DNA of 64,000 nt from Absidia repens (Eukaryota; Mucoromycota; Mucoromycetes; Mucorales; Cunninghamellaceae): assembly GCA_002105175.1 (NCBI GenBank), contig MCGE01000003.1, positions 248,001-312,000 of the forward strand, given 5' to 3'. Shown one piece after another: positions 59,836-64,000 of this stretch. Position numbers and translations under genes: made by a program. Numbering within the stretch: position 1 is the stretch's first letter; the number at the start of each line of letters is the position of its first letter. The notes under the pieces are model-generated. The model saw only the letters and a list, made by a program, of their open reading frames with translations. It had not been told where the DNA came from and ran no database searches.

Positions 59836-60484
59836 GTGATATCGGTACTGGATTCCCCATCCTACACAACACATAAACATGCCTTTCTTAGACACTTCCC
59901 TCCTTTTTTTATCCTATTCATAGAATCCATCCACATACGCACACACCTTGCTTCACCCCATACATTCATAGCTCAGATTTTTATTTCAATTCTTTAGTAT
60001 ATTCTTTTTACAAAATAAAAATTTACATTTTGAAACTATTTGTACGCTGTTGATTCTTTTAGTATTGCTGTTATTGGTTTGTATAAAAGAGTGGGCGATC
60101 GTTATTGGTTGATTTCAATAAAGTAATCTCATCCATCACAACCGCTCCCCTTCATTCAAGTCGAATACACACACACACACATTCCCTTAATTGCGTACTA
60201 CCCCAACTTTCCCTTCATAAGCATCAAGACAGTAAATGAGATTAATGTTTGTTTTTATTAATATTATTCATTGGACTTTATTATAATAAATATATATTTG
60301 ACTTGCACAAATACGTGAATGGAAAATAAAGCAAAGACTAACATGTGATGTACAAAAGAGAGAGAATAAAATATGATGGGGAGTGTTGATGGAAGGTAAA
60401 GGACAATGCTAGATGGATTATATATGTATATACTAAAGGTGGGAGATGGCAGATGGGGAAAGGGGATGTATATCTAAAACAAAA
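59836..60484. other. Convergent intergenic region
   Basis: 3' regions of ACP1 and HGH1. AATAAA-type signals occur on both strands near 60015 and 60280-60370. No gene is seen. Confidence 0.7.
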
Positions 60485-62113
60485 TCAGACGATTTCTTCA
60501 ATGACCATGTCTTCATCTTCTTCTTCTTCTTGCTTGGTGTCCAGTTCAGTGACTTCAGCAGTGTCTTCATCACGGACGAGCATTTGTACCAAATCCACAC
60601 ACTTGTCTTTGATGTCATCGTCAGGTTCTTGAATATGCAATCGTTGGATCACACGATATACTTGCTTTTGACGTAAATAGTCACGGCCAAAGCGAGTATG
60701 TGTCAGTAAAAACAGGGATTCCACAAGCATTGTACGCAAAACAGGATCACTTTCGCGTTTCTATTGAGTTACAAAGCAGCGAAGAATCAGTTTCATTCTC
60801 CCCTCATCCCTTTCTCGTTTTTTTTTTTTTTGGAACCCAAGTCATGCTTACCTTATCATCCCCCAGTAATTGAATTTCATCAGGGAATTGTTCAAATTCT
60901 TCCATATCATATTCTTCATTTCCACACAAAGGCAACAAGATGAATGGTAAGGTGTTCAGTTTGTCCGCATCCAAAAGTTGTTCATGTTCCCGAGTTTCAA
61001 AACAACAGTTTCTATAAATAAAATATTAGTAAAAATATATATATATATAGGAAGACCACAAAAAAAGAAAAGAACAAGAGGGCTTACTTAATCACAGTAA
61101 TCACTCCACCACGACGAATGACATTTTCATCTTCGGTAAAGATTTGCAATTTGGTCAAAGGCGCCAACCCTTCCTTTTCAAAAGGAGTCAAAAAATAGAC
61201 ACGACCATGACGAAGCTATATATAATAATATACAAGTAAACTAATCAATACCCACAAACAGATCTCAATTCTATTTGATATACACTTACTCCAGAGAGAT
61301 TGGAAAAAACACTGGCCAGGAAATTGTATTCGGCTTCAGGATTGTACGCCTTCTTATGACCAGAATGGAATGCCTCGACTAGATGATCGACCAACCGAGT
61401 GGATTTGCTGAGATCAGGCAACGGGTTGGTTTTCGCGTCTAATAACTTGACACAGATACCTTCGTTCTTGGTCATATTCGAGAGTAGCATACAGGCAAGA
61501 TCAGCTAGTACCGATTTGGGGATCTACAATATAACAACGATGAATTGATATCATTGTTAGTTTGTGCACGTCTATGTACCCTTCCATTCGGCAATGGTTC
61601 CTTACCGTGATCAAAAGACAAATATACTTGATAAAATCATCATCATCCAATTCCTTTTGAACAAGAGGATCCCCTGACAAATTAATCAAACCTTTCAAAG
61701 CATCGTGGGCAGTGATCTTTACAGGATAAAAAAAATCGTCAGTCAGCAATGTATTCAAACAAAATTTATCCCACCACTTTACAACTTACAGGATCTTCCC
61801 GGCAGAGTTTCTTCAGATCCTTGCATAAGGTTTCCCGCTTACTGATCAAAAGGGGTTGGTATTCAGAGGTTTTTGGTGTATAGGCGACAAGGTGGTGCAA
61901 GGCAATAGCACGAACCTGAAGAGAAAGACAATAAAAAAAAGAGCTTAGTAACAGACATAGTTGTGGGTATCTACGTGTTGATATACTTACCTCCAAGGAA
62001 GGTTCATGTAAAAAATCCAAAAGCTAAAGTGAAAATAAAAGAGACCCAATTGGTTTTCATGGCGCAAAATATTGACTTGAATATGTACTTACTTCCAATA
62101 TTTGCTTGTCCAT
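60485..62113 (-). CDS. HGH1: Hgh1 (FAM203) armadillo-type chaperone
   Basis: Cytosolic factor that in yeast helps eEF2 fold with TRiC/Hsp90. Eight exons on the minus strand: 62113-62093, 62023-61991, 61915-61790, 61716-61606, 61523-61290, 61215-61088, 61011-60852 and 60760-60485, closing at 362 aa. Armadillo-like helical repeats include LLDFLHEPSLEVRAIALHHL, AHDALKGLINLSGDPLVQ and LACMLLSNMTKNEGICVKLL. The family motif LPFILLPLCGNEEYDMEEFE with LPDEIQLL-like sequence (FPDEIQLLGDDK) follows. The C-terminus is strongly acidic (KQEEEEDEDMVIEEIV). Confidence 0.92.
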
Positions 62114-62378
62114 GATTGATCAAGAAGTCGATGTACTTGAATGAGATAAATAAAAACGGAAAACGAAAAGGAAGAGAGTGGAAGGTGAAAGAAAAAAAAA
62201 AAAAAAAGACTACGGTTTTTGAATTTTTATTACAAGTGTGAATGTGTCTGAGTGACTGTTTGGAAAATATGTACCGACAATCCAAAGAGTCAAAAGGTAT
62301 GGGAAGGGAGGCTAAACTAAATATACGTATACTAATAATATGTTGTGATATAAGTTGGACTGTATTAGAAGGCATAAA

Positions 62379-62786
62379 CTAAGCAGATCCGACCAAGATG
62401 TTGTTGATGGGGATGTGAATCAGCTAGATAGAAAAAACACGCAGATTTAGTTCACTGAATCAATGTCACGCATACCGATACACAGGCCCTCCTCACTTAC
62501 CTTGACAAAATAACCAAGAGCACCTAAAGCAGCAAAACCCATGGCTACAGCTTGAGCAATTTGAAGGAATTCTAAAATAATATCATTAATAAGTGTGAGA
62601 GTGTCATTCATTAAACAACCAATCCACCATGTACGCACTCAAAAAAAGAGAGATGATGCCTAATATTTTACCTTTTTGATCAGGCTTCTTGCAACGGTTG
62701 ATGAATTGAATGCCTTCCTTGACAAAGGTCTTGGGTGCTTCAATATATTCTTGAATGGTTTCTTTGGCTTCAGATGATGAACTCAT
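62379..62786 (-). CDS. SSS1: Sec61 translocon gamma subunit (Sss1)
   Basis: Tail-anchored subunit that clamps the Sec61 channel in the ER. Three exons on the minus strand, 62786-62672, 62571-62501 and 62423-62379, encode 76 aa. The signature is intact: IEAPKTFVKEGIQFINRCKK, PDQKEFLQIAQAVAMGFAAL and GYFVKLIHIPINNILVGSA at the C-terminus. Tandem with HGH1 and divergent from the permease gene. Confidence 0.97.
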
Positions 62787-63408
62787 AGTGCGTCTCTTGT
62801 TGTGTGAATGTTATGGGTAAGAAGGAAAAAAAGAAGTGCAAAAAAAGAAAATGGGGAGGGGATTCTTTTTTTTGAGAGGACCCATCAAAATTCCGCTCAC
62901 AGAGTTGAGCCAATGAAATCGTTACACTCAAAATGCGACAAAAAATGGCGGTGTATCAAAATGTGAAGATAAGAAACACAGAAAATCCTTCCCCTTATAT
63001 TTCAGGATGTTCATTTCAGATCAACAAGGAAATATGAGATAGGTTTTTGCTCTGCATCGTTTATTTAAAGTTTGGACAAATCAAAATGCAAAGATGAAAA
63101 TTAATTCTCGTAAATATCACGTAAAAACTCGGCACCAATATTATTTTTTTTGCCCCAGGTAAAATTCGCTGACGGACTGACTCAATGCCTGATCATCGAA
63201 AATGATAGGATACCGTGATTGAAATGAATGATAGCCCTCACAACACGTGAGACTGATAACTTACTGTATTATAAAATACCCGCTTTCTCTCTTTCTCCTT
63301 TCTTCTTTTTCTTTTTCTTTTTTCATTTATTTATTTTGCTGTATTCTTTCCCACACACCCCTTTTTATTTTATAGTTTTACTTCAATTTTTTACTCACAT
63401 CAACTTTA
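62787..63408. promoter_or_regulatory. Divergent intergenic region, SSS1 and permease promoters
   Basis: 622 bp between two divergent start codons. The permease side is pyrimidine-rich for about 120 bp before its ATG. No specific site is called. Confidence 0.45.
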
Positions 63409-64000
63409 ATGGATCAATACACGCAACAACATAAATCCCCGGACTCATTGGCAAACCATTATAATTATGGCAGTATAGAATACGCATCTTCTTCATCATC
63501 TACATTATCCTTATCCCCAACTCCTTCTCTTTCATCCATATCATATGTTCAAAGTGACAGTGATGGATCATCAGCTGCACGACAAGGTGAACATGCCAAA
63601 AAATCGGTGAGTTAGTACTGCAACAAGCTAAAAAAAAAAAAAAAAAAAAAAAAAGACTCGAATACGCCAACTTTGAAATAACCGCTTTCGAATATATTTA
63701 TATATATGTATTCAGGAACTGAAACGAAGTCTCTCAACATTTACTACATTTGGTAAGAAAAACATATTCACAAGGACGATCAGAACAAGCATAACAATAA
63801 ATGCTGATACGGATGAATTTAGGTTTAGCATTTAGTAACATAGGTATCCTTGCAAATACCTCGGCAACATTTCAAACAGGTAAGGGGGGGGGAAATAATA
63901 CATCCATCTCGGAGAGGATGAAGATGATACAATTCCGTATACGCGGGGCGATTGAAATTATTTTATTTTGTTTATATATGATGATTAGCATTACAGCGTG
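63409..64000 (+). CDS. 5' part of an APC-superfamily (amino-acid) permease
   Basis: Exons 63409-63606, 63716-63752, 63823-63879 and 63989 to the window edge. A Ser-rich cytosolic N-terminus of about 65 aa leads into ELKRSLSTFTTFGLAFSNIG and ILANTSATFQTALQR, typical of the first transmembrane helix of fungal APC amino-acid/GABA permeases (the F-x-GLAFS pattern). The rest lies beyond the window, so substrate cannot be judged. Confidence 0.65.

Noticed and set aside
1..64000. Secondary-metabolite cluster, virus-derived or defence system
   Set aside because: No synthase, polymerase, capsid, nuclease-helicase or similar signature was found; neighbouring genes are ordinary housekeeping genes.

Overview
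The window is nuclear DNA from a filamentous fungus, most likely an early-diverging one (Mucoromycota, Mucorales-like). I infer this from dense short introns with GTAAGT-type donors and CTAAT/CTGAC-type branch sites, an AT-rich genome with many poly(A)/poly(T) runs of 15-36 nt, poly-Gln/Asn-rich proteins, and the gene set (COPII Sec31, GINS, Sso-type syntaxin, copper-fist and Cys3-type bZIP regulators). No phylogeny was computed. Exon boundaries were worked out by hand; nearly every multi-exon model closes to a multiple of three, which I use as internal evidence.

Layout. 0-1.5 kb: a cut-off minus-strand gene and a small unrecognised four-exon gene. 1.5-3.2 kb: repeat-bearing spacer. 3.2-8.1 kb: SEC31. 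8.8-10.1 kb: glutamine synthetase with a GATA-rich promoter and an apparent one-nucleotide exon. 10.1-12.0 kb: repeat copy. 12.0-13.2 kb: GINS subunit PSF3. 14.0-17.1 kb: type II membrane protein joining a glycosyltransferase-like and an alginate-lyase-like region. 19.2-21.1 kb: amino-acid transporter, divergent from the mitoribosomal RNase III-like protein (21.5-22.2 kb). 22.5-23.8 kb: copper-fist regulator. 24.3-25.7 kb: disordered Gln-rich protein. 26.4-28.4 kb: SSO-type syntaxin. 28.7-29.5 kb: four-TM protein. 29.8-30.7 kb: NOP6, divergent from SHY1 (30.8-32.1 kb). 32.9-33.7 kb: Cys3/MetR-type bZIP. 34-36.5 kb: coding remnant and repeats. 36.5-37.8 kb: unknown disordered protein. 38.7-40.3 kb: DUF1308 protein. 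40.3-48.4 kb: gene-poor island with four repeat copies, a 68-bp minisatellite, a secreted Cys-rich peptide gene and a decayed F-box/WD40 gene. 48.4-49.8 kb: PPxY single-pass membrane protein. 50.7-52.6 kb: PRP19. 53.6-55.6 kb: MAM3/CNNM. 56.6-56.7 kb: 54-residue membrane protein. 57-59.4 kb: repeats. 59.4-59.8 kb: mitochondrial acyl carrier protein. 60.5-62.1 kb: HGH1. 62.4-62.8 kb: SSS1/Sec61 gamma. 63.4 kb-edge: 5' end of an APC-type permease.

Most genes are housekeeping and unrelated in pathway. Loose themes are secretion (SEC31, SSO, SSS1), mitochondria (SHY1, ACP, mL57-like) and nutrient regulation (glutamine synthetase, copper fist, bZIP, transporters). The most unusual items are the 1-nt exon/twin intron in glutamine synthetase, the glycosyltransferase/alginate-lyase fusion, and an eight-copy dispersed repeat family with a conserved hairpin. 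I see no defence system, CRISPR array, biosynthetic cluster or convincing tRNA/rRNA gene.
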